The notes under the pieces: model-generated | What the model was told of the DNA's origin: nothing | What the model saw: the letters and a program-made list of their open reading frames with translations, nothing else | Database searches by the model: none | Assembly (NCBI GenBank): GCA_951230915.1 | Contig: OX579639.1 | Coordinates: forward strand, 13,764,001 to 13,828,000 | Origin: Antitrichia curtipendula | Lineage: Eukaryota > Streptophyta > Bryopsida > Hypnales > Leucodontaceae | Direction: 5' to 3' | Length of the DNA: 64,000 nucleotides | Shown here: one piece after another, positions 38,001 to 54,714 of the stretch | How the letters are laid out: the number at the start of each line of letters is the position of its first letter | Position numbering within the stretch: position 1 is the stretch's first letter | Translations under genes and position numbers: made by a program

Positions 38001-38140
38001 CGCTGCATACCAATTTCGATGCCAAGTTCAAGTGTGATGTTTTGAAGCTGGCTATGGTGAAGAACCAACGGTTGGCAGAGCAAATCATCAATGGCTCTAT
38101 TTATGATTGTGTATGTAGATTTGAGCCAAGGGAACTGTAG
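35088..38140 (+). CDS. PANK2: pantothenate kinase 2, kinase-DUF89 phosphatase fusion
   Basis: Complete: exons 35088-36790, 36918-37558 and 37848-38140, 878 residues, GT-AG introns. Catalyses ATP-dependent phosphorylation of pantothenate, the first step of CoA synthesis. Residues ~54-440 are the eukaryotic type II kinase fold: FAIDLGGSLIKLVYF (phosphate loop, 57-61 DLGGS), NIGSGVSMIKVDGDG, SGTNVGGGTFWGLGRLL and FFIRGHAYTMDTMSFAIRYW. Residues ~560-878 are a DUF89 domain (FVDNSGADIVLGMIPLAREL, LVANSLPAINDVTAL, VVLEGMGRALHTNF), a metal-dependent phosphatase family proposed to remove damaged phosphopantetheine. This fusion is the land-plant PANK2 arrangement. The first ATG with good context (GCTATGGCT) is 35088. 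If intron 1 is retained, the frame ends at 36827, cutting off the DUF89 half. No lesions seen. Confidence 0.96.
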
Positions 38141-38837
38141 TAAATATTCGTTAACCTAACAGTATAGGAGTATCTTGAAATTAAACCGTAGCGATATTAG
38201 TACATTGACCAGCTCACTATGGAGGCGCTGTGAATCTGGGGTCCGCCTGAGCTTGTAAAAATCCTGTACAGATTGATATTGAGATTGATATATCAAGCTT
38301 GCCAATCTGATAATTCTTCACATTCCTACTATGAGCAGCTGGTGGAAACAAATTTATGAAATAGATGTATCTAAGGTAACTTGTACCTAAACTCCCTGTC
38401 CATGAGAACCAAGGTTCAATTTTGGGTACACCTATTTTCAGCACTTTGAAAATTCTTAGTTTTTTCTTCCAGTCAATCAGTCATGAACTTCTCCTCTGAG
38501 AAACTAACAGAATTCAGCAATGGAACTGGGGTGTTCAAGCAGAAGAAATAAATCAAGATGGCTCATATTTCCATCGACACAGATAAAAATGATCCAACTT
38601 GTTGGTCTTCTTCCTATATCTTCTCAATTGTAATTTCTTCTCAGTTATGATGTATTTGTTGAAAATTCAGCACCAGACAGTGACAACATTTCTCTTGGAT
38701 TGTCCTAAAGTTATAGGGAACTTCCATCCTTGTTGATCATGTTATGAAGCAATCACCTTGAAAATACTGATGATAAATGTGTATCCAATAATGTTTTGTA
38801 CTTGCTCAATCACTCTGAGTCGATATTATTGGATTAA
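38141..38837. other. 3' flank of PANK2
   Basis: No gene; presumably includes the PANK2 3' UTR and polyadenylation region. Confidence 0.5.
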
Positions 38838-39482
38838 CCCCTAAATGTCCAAGGCCTTTTTTGAACTTCCAGGAATTTGCTCTAAATTGAACAAAAAGAC
38901 AACTTTTTGATAAGTTATATCATTTTTTTGAATTGTAACTACACAAATTCAAACTAGACATGTTAGAGATCACATAGGAAAAGAAAACACAACAACATCA
39001 GTTATGGATTGAAAGATTATTACGTTTAATTATGAGTGTGTTAAAATTGCAATAGTGACTTGAAGTCTTTCAATCCTCTTTGGACATGTCAAATCTAAAA
39101 AGTTGGTCACTAAAAGAATATGAGGATAAAGGGCCTAACATGCATAACCCCAATCAATTTATGGCTTCTTAAAATTTACTCTATAATTTTTTTAAAAGAA
39201 TTTCTCATGTGATTTTTTCTCCAAGATCTAGTGTATTTGAGGCTCATTCCCAAGACCCTTCAACACTAGAAAAGTCAAGATTGCAATGGACACCCTTGCA
39301 CAACATCTGGAATAGAAAAATCATAATCAATCAATTTGATAATCAAATTTTTGATGCTAAAACTGAACTTCAAAAAGAATCTTCCGAAAAATATAAACTA
39401 CTAAAAATAGTAATTTGGTAAGGTTTTATTTGGCTTCAAAGTTTTTGCGAAACCACATTTTGGTGCCTCGGGCATTTAGGGG
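38838..39482 (+). mobile_element. TTAA-type element, 645-bp family, intact copy
   Basis: Preceded by TTAA (38834-38837) and followed by TTGA (39483-39486, one change). Ends CCCCTAAATGTCCAAGG and CTCGGGCATTTAGGGG are inverted repeats. No sizable open frame. Same orientation as the split copy at 29913. Confidence 0.85.
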
Positions 39483-39486
39483 TTGA

Positions 39487-40017
39487 GGAACACCCAGAAT
39501 CGAAGCTACGTACCGTAATCAATTTGCGGGTTTTTACACTCAAAATACTCACGAACAAAATTCAACTGACCATATAAGCACTATACCCACCAGAATCAAT
39601 GAAGGAGCATGTGCTAATGAGATCTTAATAGATTCTTCTCCGTCCAGAAACCTGGACGAATATTAGTTTTACAGCGAGACATCATTGGCGGTCTCCTCCT
39701 AAAGCCAGCATCTCTCTAAAGGAAACAGAAAAACTTCCCTAGTCGATGATGAGCGTACTATACCTTAAGGATCATGCCGATATCAAATTCGATGGTGTTC
39801 TACTGTTCAGAGAAGACCAGCAATCACGCCAACGTACCCAACATCGACCATATTTGTCATTGATCTGCCAATGGGTTGGTTGAGATAGAGTCTCTGTACA
39901 CGTGCCTGGAAATCTTCAACGCTAAACCACAATGGTTTTGTGGATGTATAACAGTTACCGATACAATAAAATGAACGACCTCCAAAGGTACCAGTAGTCT
40001 TGTCTCCGAAATGTCCT
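39487..40017. other. 3' flank of GCN5
   Basis: No gene; likely holds the GCN5 3' UTR on the minus strand. Confidence 0.5.
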
Positions 40018-44962
<4,945 letters not shown>

Positions 44963-45237
44963 CAGCGTCGCAAAGATTACACTAATTGCAAAGGAAAATT
45001 TTGATCAACCTCGAGGGGCGTGTTTCGGTAATCGGAGATTAAAGAATCTAGCGACGATGAGGACGACGGCTTGCGGTGCAGCAGATTGACGCCATGGCCA
45101 TGGCCATGTCCTTCGCCATAGCTGGCTCTCAATTGCTGCAGTTTCTGCATCCTGCGCCTGGGGCTTCGTTGGGGAGAGACGACGAACGAGAGGCGTCGTT
45201 CGGTTTTCGTCAGTATCGTCGTCCGCGTCCGGTGGGA

Positions 45238-45243
45238 TTTATA
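45238..45243 (-). promoter_or_regulatory. TATA box, probable GCN5 core promoter
   Basis: TATAAA on the minus strand in GGGTATAAATCCC, 276 bases upstream of the GCN5 ATG, in the GC-richer stretch 45000-45350. Transcription would start near 45210, leaving a ~250-base leader. Inferred from motif and position only. Confidence 0.45.
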
Positions 45244-45498
45244 CCCGACACTATGTGGGGTACCCGGACTGCTGTTGCGTCGGGATACAATCGAACTGAA
45301 AGTCCGGGTACAACAGGTGTACAGTTCATCTCAAATTTCCCCCCAAGGTGAAAAACCCAAAACCATGAAAATAAGCAATTCAATACGGATAGAGAAACAA
45401 AGTTCAAAATGTACTTATAAATCAAGTACTTGATTGCAAGCATGGAACCTCTAAAATCTTAAAGAGTCCAATTTTTTGAAGGAGTCGTTTCTTTTTAA

Positions 45499-45719
45499 CC
45501 CATAAACGCCGTCAAGGACATTTTTTGGCCGATGAATGACAAACAATCTCTCCCTATAGGACAAAAGTGCAACTATTTATCTTCCCAATTTTGTGTGAAA
45601 AGGGAAGATAATCTACAATAGTTTGTCTTCCAATGAGTGTTTTTGCAATATTTTAATCCAACAATTCACATAGTGACAAAACAAATGATTTCCACGGTTA
45701 TGAGCCCGTCGTTTAAGGG
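45499..45719 (+). mobile_element. 221-bp TTAA-flanked element, intact copy
   Basis: Flanked by TTAA (45495-45498, 45720-45723). Ends CCCATAAACGCCGTCAAGG and CGTCGTTTAAGGG. It is the uninterrupted counterpart of the nested element at 23748. Confidence 0.85.
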
Positions 45720-46049
45720 TTAAAAAAACACATGTATACATGATTTTAGAGCTTCGTTTGCCAGCCCTCTATATATTTGAGTAGTGACTACCGCTCAGTA
45801 GGAAGTAAGAATGGCCATGTTGATAGGAATATTATTGGTGCAAGTAGTTGAGTCAAACATCTTGGTAGTGGCCTCCTCTATCTGTAAAGACATTGATATA
45901 CAAATGATATTGAGAAAATTACATGATAAACCATCTTTGCAATGTAATAAAACAAAGGCAATAAAGAAGAAAAAAAAAGGATCCAAAAAGTTGAAAATGA
46001 ATTTCACCAATAGGTGAATGCAGAAACGCTTATCCCGGTATACCAACAT

Positions 46050-46535
46050 GCATTATGTATAGGGCAATGCCCGACGATAAGGGTATTGCCCGACGTAAAT
46101 CACGACGAAATCGCGACGAAATCGAGATGAAAATGCAGAACCGGATGAAAAATCCGTAATCCCCGATTACGCGGTTTTGCCTGCGTAATCGGGGATTACG
46201 GCACAGAAGCTTCCCGCCGATTGAACGGGACAAATCCCAGCGGTGGTTTACGTATAGGGCAATGCCCGAGGAGGAGGGAATTTCGCCAAAAAAAGGGCAG
46301 ATGAAGAAGGCGGAGCTCAACAAGGAGGCCCTTCTTTTTGGCAAAATTCCCGATGACGAGGAACATTGTCCGGCGTAAATGACTGGTGGGCAACGAATTT
46401 TTGTTGGATGAGATAATGTTTGGATGAAAAATCCATAATCCCCGATTACGCGGTTTTACCCGCGTAATCGGGCATTACGGCTCAGAATTCGCCCGTCTTT
46501 TGAATGGGACAAATCCCAGCGGTGGTTTACAGAGG
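46050..46535. repeat. hairpin cluster with two diverged repeat units
   Basis: Two units: 46054-46252 and 46253-46530. Each begins GTATAGGGCAATGCCCGA (first at ~46058, second 46251) and ends GGGACAAATCCCAGCGGTGG TTTAC. Each holds a strong hairpin: 46154-46172 with 46183-46201 (19 perfect pairs, CCGTAATCCCCGATTACGC, 10-nt loop) and 46433-46451 with 46462-46480 (two mismatches). A further inverted repeat, 46276-46351, pairs GGGAATTT.GCCAAAAA with TTTTTGGC.AAATTCCC. The GC content is well above that of its surroundings. Confidence 0.85.
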
Positions 46536-48778
46536 AATAGCAGTAGTTTTTCTTCATTAACAAGACAAGTTGGAAATTGTTGGGTTTCTCAAAAAAGACT
46601 AAATGCGTTGTTTCATTTCAACCATTGGACCTTATGAGTTGGAGTTACATTAGCAATGGCAATCAACTAGAATTTTTTGAGAGTCGACTCCAGAACCTCT
46701 TAATCTGTGCAACTCCTGTGTCAATTCTAATGCATTGAATGACACGTTTGTGCAAATCAAGTGTCAGTTTGAATGTCAACTCCAATGCTTCTTGATTTGG
46801 GCGAATGCAACAGACACAAATTAGAAAACAAAGTTGAAATGTAATTCAACATCAATGAAGCGAATATTAGTGCATAGAGCGTGGAAATTGGAGCTTAGAG
46901 CAAAGAATTTCTCCCCCTTTTATTTTCCTCAAAAAATGCCACGTTTATATTAAAATTTTAATTTTTTTATTATTATTTTAAATTACAAAATAAGTACCCT
47001 ATAAGCGTGGATCTAAGACCACGGACATAACCTTCTCTGTTGATGTGAGACTTATAAGCATGGATTTGTAACCATGAATCTACAACCTTGGACATAAGAC
47101 CATGTGAAATAAGATAAATCATAAATGTGGAGTATACAAACTTGGAACTAATCCTTTGTTCATTTACTATAAATTAGATTTCCACATGCAAGCAATTCAT
47201 GAAAATGAAATGACAAAGACATTTTGCATTTCACTTCAAAATCAGAATTTGGGCTCTAATTATTCTATGTCTGTGGAAATCTAGGGAGTTTACAATATAG
47301 CAAGGATTCCTAGGATTTCATTGTGGGTGCCAAAATTTTATTTAGTAGAATGTACTTCTAATATCTGAATAAATCATCCCAAAGTGAAGAAAGGTTGCTA
47401 TGAAACGACCACATACAACATGCATGTAACCAATGATAGCCGGAGTTAAGTAGTGGCCTTTTTAGTCTTACTAAACTTAATAACTCAATCAAAATATAAG
47501 GTCTTTCAAATTCAGTGCTTCATTGAACTAGCACACGCCATACTAATTTTGTTTACCTTCAAGGTGTTTGGGCAACACAAGATGCCACTCTCAAAAATTG
47601 TTTGAGCTCATTAAAGCTCGAGCTTTAAGCATAAATGAAAATATATACTTCTACATCAAAGTGGCATATCACAATGACAATGAATAGGAAATACAAATGC
47701 TTGTAATTTGCCCATTATCCTCTCTTCCCTAGCATCTTTGTCGATTTTTCTTTGAAATTAGGACAAGTGCATTCAAAGAAGGAATCTACAATAATAATGT
47801 ATTATTCAATATTAGGCAATGTACTTGAGTCTAACAAAATAATGCATCCCAGCCTAAAATTTGAGATCAATATATTTTGACAGACAAGCGCGATCCAAGT
47901 AAGTGTAGAGGCCCAATTGTTTAATTGTTTAGTTGTGAGTGCATAGAGGTTCTTTTGTATTTTTTTTTTCCTAGATCTTGTAGTACCTTTATTGTAAATT
48001 ATGGATAGACTGTAACAACAAATTTGGCATCCGCTTTGGAGATCCAAAAATTTCATCACCTTCAAAATGAAGATCCTTTGTAAAATATTCCCCAGCACTT
48101 CGAATAGTGGCCATAGCATCATTAGATCCTCTAGGATTTTTGGTGCATTGAGCATACCTCTATGCTACCCACAGCAAAAGTTCTTCTTTACCTAAACCAA
48201 TTCCTAGGTTCTAACTTTTCAAAAACTAGTAATATCGAACCATCTACATGAATGCCCTAACATAGTCATCAACGATAGTAACATACAAATCATTCCCTCG
48301 ATTTTTGAATTATTGTATCATTTGTTGTGGACTATCTCTACAAGGTTGCATAACAACATCTTTGCGAGTTCATTAACTAACAAATTCATTATTGAGGAAC
48401 ATAGGTCATGGAAAAGAAAAAGAAAAACATTCATGTTGCCAAGTGTAAGGGTGACCTCATGTAGTAAGCCTCATTAACACACTAGAATTCAATGGAGGCA
48501 ATATCAGTCCATAGAAATCATGAATGATAACTCAAATGCAACATACTCGATCAATTTAGCACGGAAGCAACAAATTCAAAAGTTCAAAAATCTCACAATG
48601 TGTATGAATTCACCTATTGTCGATATCGAAAGTGCCAAAACACCAAACACAATTCTAGATGTCAAAGACCATCCTCCATTGTGAGTTTAAGAGAGTGTTG
48701 TGAGAGTTTACTTATCCACCTTTGTTAAATACATGAGCACAATTAGGTTCTTGTTTTATTTATGTTTTTTGTGTTAAA
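46536..48778. other. intergenic, no gene seen
   Basis: AT-rich; the longest open frame (minus, 47802-48155) has no recognisable family features. Confidence 0.5.
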
Positions 48779-51015
48779 TGGGTGCTTAGGCGTGGTCCAT
48801 TTTGCCTTTCAAGAAATGAATCTTTTCTAAGTGCCAAAATGATATAAACTTGTAAAAGAACTAAAAAAGCCCAACTTAATTAAGGTTATATTCATTATAT
48901 TGAGACTTTTTGCAGTCTCAGTTTTATCCTCGACTTGAGAATAAATCGCTCTATCTCTTTACTAGTATTTTTTTATAAATAGGTAATAACACCAACTTTT
49001 AGAATTTTATTATAGAATCACTATTTTAGCATTATTTATTTTGATTTCAGTTACTATTTTTTAAATGAATTTTCCAATATCTAGCATTCTGTCTCAAAAT
49101 CTGCAAAAAATCTCGATATAATAAATATGGCCTTAATTGCAAATAGTAGCTTGAAACAACCAAATTAATTAGGTCACTATGATTTTTTAGTAAAAATAAT
49201 TAAAGTCTAAATTTATCATATTTAAGTTAAATTTCAGATTATATCATTTTTGAAAACATAAAACTCAAGAAAATTGGACATTCCTACAATGAGTTATGGA
49301 TGGATGAAGTTTAGCCGTTAAAATGGCTAATTGAATTTCATTCTCTTATAAAACCCTTCTTAATTCTAATTGACTTTGGGACTTGGAATCTCACTTTAGG
49401 TTAAGAACTTCTAACTTATGTTCAACTTTTGACTTGAAATTGACAATTGTTAACTAGCTTCATTCATTTCCTAGCCTATATTTCATCTTTCTATAACTTC
49501 TAGAGTTTTAAGTCTTTTTGGAGTCCTTAGGACCTCTCCTACAAGTTTCCACTTCTAATTTCTTCCTTTAATTAACTTTTAAGGTCCTTATTCTAGTTGT
49601 TCCTAGATTCTATGTCTCAATGTTATTTTTTTATTTTACTATTTTTAGATACATTATATTTGTTTCTTAGAGAATTTGATTTTACCTATCCAAAATGTTA
49701 AAGCACTTCAAATTTGAACTATTATTGTAAAAGTTATTGATGGATGAAGTTTGACCACTAATCAATACTTCAAACTTTATCCACTATTCACTGTTAACCT
49801 AAAACTTCAAACTAATTTTTTACTTCACTTTTCAGAGTCTAATTTACTTTGACTTCCTAATTTTGCATCTTTGTTCCTTTTGGATGAACTTTACTAAGTT
49901 TAATCCATTCTACCTTCTAAACTTCATCTGCTAATATCTTGTTCATTTTAAGTCTATTTTTTAAGTGTTATATATTTTCAAAAACCTCTAGACCTAATCT
50001 ACAAGATTTTAGATATAAACCTTGGAAGAAACCTAATCTTAATATTATGACTTGAACTTGTGATTCGGCTAAGAGTTTAAACGACTAATCAAAAAGATTA
50101 AAGGAAAAAAATAGAGTAATTAGCGACTTAGTTTGGATTAGACCTCATCTATGAGGTGGTTGAATACTCCTTCAAACTCCTCTTTGTTTTCCATATTTGG
50201 CCTCTTTTTGTTTTTTACCTATGTTTGTATCCTGAATGGATGCCTAAGCGTGGTCCATTGTGCCTTTTAAGTAATGAATCTATTCTAATGTCCTAAATGC
50301 TTTCAAAAAAACCAACAAAATATATCCTAACTACAAGAAATGGCTCTAAATGGCCGAACTAATTAAGGCCGCTTTTTTTTTTTTTGTTAAAGTGGTTGTG
50401 ATATGATTGAATCAGTCTTTAGTGCAAGATTAGATGATGCTATTTCTAAAAATATAAAAATCATAAAGAACGGACATTCTTACAAAGAGTTATGGCTGCA
50501 CAAAGTTTAGCCTTTAGAATGGCTATTTAAACTTCATCCGTGTTTTTCTATCAACTCCTAATTCCAATTTGACTTCAAATTTTTCGTATACACTTAAGAT
50601 AATATTGACTACGTGAATTCCAAATTTAACTTTGGCTTGACTTCACAAGTTCATCCAATTTCAATTCTAAAGTTCATCTTTTAACATCTCATGGAGTTTG
50701 GACTTGTTTTCTATGTATAAACTAGTTCTAGACTCCTCTAACTTTCTTCTTTATGATTCTAAACTTTAATTTATACTTGGTTCTTTTTAAAAGATTCTAT
50801 ATTGACATTTATTTCTTCCTAAAGACGTTGAACTTCTTATATCAAATTGCTACTTTTAGAATTTCAAAGATTTATCCTTGTAGGGCCTAAAATTATCTAT
50901 CTAAAATGGTAAGACACTTATTATTTGGACTTTGCTACTAAAAGTTATTAATAAATGAAGTTGTATCACTAATCGGTTTTCTAAACTTCATCCATTGTTT
51001 TCTATCTAGTATGTG
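48779..51015. repeat. diverged large tandem duplication, ~1.46-kb period
   Basis: Unit 1 from about 48779 and unit 2 from about 50239. Shared landmarks in the same order: TAxGCGTGGTCCATT, TTAATTAAGG/CTAATTAAGG, GGACATTCxTACAA.GAGTTATGG, AAGTTTAGCC.TT.AAATGGCTA, AAAGTTATTxATxxATGAAGTT. No coding frame; a decayed duplicated repeat. Confidence 0.7.
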
Positions 51016-51347
51016 CTTGTGTACCATACAGTAAACTTATTGGCACTAATATTGGCTACACCATTGCTACTGCAACTAGTACCAAGTACGTAAAAGTGGT
51101 ACAAGCTATTGTATCAATCTCTTAAACAATGCTTATTTTCTTGTGATGTTTCTTTATCTTCCCATATATTTTTGGACGACCTCACAATATAATTAGTTGT
51201 TCTTATTTGAAGGCATTCTTGCAGAGCTAGACAAATAGTAGAAAAGGAGCTAATATGATTATTTACCGCATTTTCAATTTTTTATGAAGCGTAGCAAGTA
51301 CATTGTAGATTAGCCACTTAGACTAACCGCATGTTGACCAAGAGAAG

Positions 51348-51650
51348 CAAGGTTGTCACCGTCACATCATGTCTAGACGGACGTGACGCTGATGAAACGT
51401 CAGGATCCAATCCTAGCGTCCGTCCGTATCTAAAATTTTTTTTTTTTTTTTTTTTGGACAGTCCGTCCATCATGTCGATGGTTGGTCCGTCTCGTTGACG
51501 ATCGGTCCATCCAGATCGACGGATAGGCCGTCCTGGAAAAAAAAAAAAAAAAAAAAGTTTTGATCCTGACGCGATCCCGACGCGTCTGGACTGTCGTTGA
51601 CGGACATCCTGACGTGAAAAGCCAATGTCACGTCAGGATGGACAACCTTG
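51348..51650. mobile_element. 303-bp hAT-type miniature element with 8-bp target duplication
   Basis: Ends CAAGGTTGTC and GACAACCTTG (10-bp perfect inverted repeat) between two copies of AAGAGAAG (51340-51347 and 51651-51658). An 8-bp duplication and a C-A-x-G-G-type terminus are hAT hallmarks. The interior is CpG-rich with repeated GACGGAC/GTCCGTCC words and a T20 tract (51436-51455) facing an A21 tract (51537-51557), so the single strand would fold into a long hairpin. No coding capacity. Confidence 0.9.
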
Positions 51651-51658
51651 AAGAGAAG

Positions 51659-52844
51659 CCTTCCACACTACTAATCGTTTTGGTTTTGTAGGGCAATTCA
51701 GCAACCGGACTGTAAACACCACAATGGACTGGATCACGTGTATTCAACATCAACAACAATTTACATAGTATTATATGATTTAATCCAAATTGTTCTCTCA
51801 CAGATCCTTAGTTTTGGCAAGCTTTGGTGTCTCTCTTTCATTGCTATGTTTATGTCGTTTGCATATTCCATCATTGGCTTGGCACTTGGTATTTGGAAAT
51901 TTGCAAGTGAGTGACAATTCTTCACCTTAACTTCTTTACATTGACTAATATAGTTTTAGGTGTGCTACAATCAATCATAACATGATATTCCAAGATGTTT
52001 AAGAGAAAGTCATATTATAGAGGTTGTGAGAGTATAAGTGTATTTTCTTTTGTTGCGTATTGGATATTTGTGAAACTTGGTCCTATTAATCGTTGAACAA
52101 TTTACAAACATAAAGTCAAGTTGACTTGGGGCTCCGTGGTCTATTAGGGATTAACAATTTCAAGGTGAAGAAACTAAATGGAGTTTCTTGGTTCTTAAAT
52201 TGTACAAGGGATATATTATAATGATTGATTTTTCTTTTCACATTGAATTTTATTTTAACGGAAGGGATTTCGACTTGTAGAAAGAGGGGCAGGGCACGAT
52301 TATGGGAGCTTGGTTGGTACGCCAATTTGTTATGACACGATAAGCGGCTACTCATTCTAGTCAACACCACAAAAGATGTGGCACATTTTCACTACTCTTG
52401 GCAATATGGCTTTTGCATACTCCTTCTCCATGATCCTTATTGAAATTTAGGTAGGTTGTATTTCAAAACATTTATTACGGGTACTATCACAGTATCACTT
52501 TGTTGTAGGACTAAAGAAATTGAAATATTTGATGTGAATAGTTCTACTTCAAGAGCATGTTTCTCATACATTGAGTTGAGAATCGACCTTGTCTTTTTTG
52601 CTTTGTCTTCTATAGAGCAAATCTTCTTATATCAATAATGAGCAAAGAAAAGGCTATTTCATCTTACAAGCCTCACAATGTTAACCACTTCTAGTATGGT
52701 CCCTATATTGGAGAGGGGTGTTCCATCCTCATTTGTTTCATTATCTTAATCTAATGATGTCTTCTGATCTACATGACACCATTAAAAGCCCACCTTATGA
52801 AGCCTTCCAAATGAAGAAGTCCGCACGCATTTTGATTGCAACCA
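51659..52844. other. intergenic, no gene seen
   Basis: AT-rich; short open frames without family resemblance. Confidence 0.5.
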
Positions 52845-53335
52845 GGGTTGTTTGGACGTCCAGCATCCAATGTCCACTACCCCCAAGATGTCTTGAGACA
52901 TTTTCATTTTTGGATTTTGCCGGGTTTAAGTAAAAAGATAGTTGTCCACAGACGCGGATGGCATACGTATGCACTTGCTGTCCGTCTCAACCACCCTTGT
53001 CTGACCGTTTGCTCACTCGTCCTCCAGATGCAAAGGTTGTGATTGTGTGGACATTGTGGCGTCCGTTGGATATGATGGTCCCCATTGTCCGCCCCGACCG
53101 TGCTTGACCTCCCTATCTATGTTGTCATCCGCTACCCGTTTGCCTATCCGATTGCCTTGTCCTTGTTGTTGTCCGCCACCTGGCCGCCAGTGCTTGTTTG
53201 CATGACCGTCCACTAGATTTGATGGACGGATGGACAGTAGTTGGGGTGGTCGGACCACGCTCACTCAATCGGACGGTGGGATTGTGTCGGACAACTTACC
53301 GTCCGATGTTTGATGGTTGTGATTGTGTTTAAGGT
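52845..53335. repeat. GC-rich island with GTCC/GGAC words
   Basis: Strikingly GC-rich relative to its flanks, with many TTGTCCG, GGACGGA and GTCCACT words like those in the hAT-type element at 51.3 kb. It may be a related element, but I found no terminal repeats or target duplication. Confidence 0.4.
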
Positions 53336-54714
53336 TTTGAAAGGTTGAAAAAATAGCATAAGAACAATTTCAAAACAGTCCCCTTAAAAAAGCAAGGTTT
53401 TTTTGCACCTTCATCGACTAAATTTTTTGACTTTGAATCTTTTTAATTTAAAATCTTTGCACTAATGATTTTAATTTTATAATTTTTTATGTTGAAGAAC
53501 TAAGTTGAGAATCTAGGAAAAAAATTCAACAAAAAAACACTTCATTTTCATTCATTAACAAATTGTTAAGAAGAAGTATGTTTAAGATTGAAGGGAAAAC
53601 TAAACCATTCATAGCTTTGAGATGGAATTGTAACTCAATAATCCCAAGACCGAAGTTGTTCTAGCAAACAAATTTAACTATTTTCAACATTTTTTTTGGA
53701 AAAATTGTGAAAAATTGAATTCAAAAATGAATTCTATAATTTATTTTTTCAAAAAGATGCTTAGAATCTTAGATTGCTCCCAAAACAAGATTGTCCAAAG
53801 CTTTCTCATTTCTAGTTCAAATACAATGAATAAAAGCTTCAAATGTAGACAAAAATAAAGTCTTTGAGGAAAATATTGAAAATTGAAAATTTTCAATTTT
53901 TTGTAAATTCATTTCGGTTGCCCTTTGAGTTGCTTCTTGGAGTTCGAGTGGCATTATTTTTCCTCCCAAACATTGATTGAAATAAAAATTATATTCCTGG
54001 AAAGCTAATCTTCTTTCATATCTTCAAAAAAATTTCAAAGCATCATGTGAAAAATTGAGATTACACAAGCCTACCCCAAATCCCAAGAGTCCCTCGCAGG
54101 GACTTTGGAATTTTAGAGCCTTAGGTGTTAAATTTGAAAGATAACTTCCAAAACATCTTCTGGATATACATTTTTCTATTACATCGATATTAGATCATAC
54201 AATTTGTCCCACAACCTTGCCAACGACCAAACCAACATCCATCAACAACAAATATTGTCATTCTTATTCAAATCCTACATATGTTCATTGTCATAGAAGA
54301 TTTTAATCATTGGCAATTTAAAATTTAAAATGCATTGAAGAATTTCAAAAAGTATATCCAATTTCACTTATTTTGTCATACATTGGTGTTGCATATGTAT
54401 TATATAGTCTGCACGCGTAGATTTTTCACTATTATATCTACTAAATAAGTATATACTTCTATATAATATGCTCAACTACTTATATGAATATCGGAAGTGT
54501 TCATCCGGCACATACCAATTGAAAATACTCAAGAATCGATTGATAATTTGGGCCAAACCGCCCACGTATTCCGGGCCTCTTCTATAAGGCTGCTCCAAGT
54601 ATCCTTGAAACGCAAATGCCAAATCATTGTGGCTGAACTTGCTCATACTTTCCATTTCCATGTTCAACTTCCAATACTCCTTGGACATGCAGTGATGCAG
54701 TCTTTGTTGATTTG
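53336..54714. other. intergenic, no gene seen
   Basis: AT-rich to 54475. 54476-54714 lies directly downstream (minus strand) of the retroelement reverse transcriptase, where RNase H and integrase would be expected, but I cannot recognise either. Confidence 0.4.

Noticed and set aside
45076..45351. Plus-strand 91-codon open frame
   Set aside because: Lies in the GCN5 leader and promoter, GC-rich, with no similarity to any family I know.
52845..53335. GC-rich island as a gene or second hAT element
   Set aside because: Open frames on both strands look like translated repeats, and I could not find terminal inverted repeats or a target duplication.
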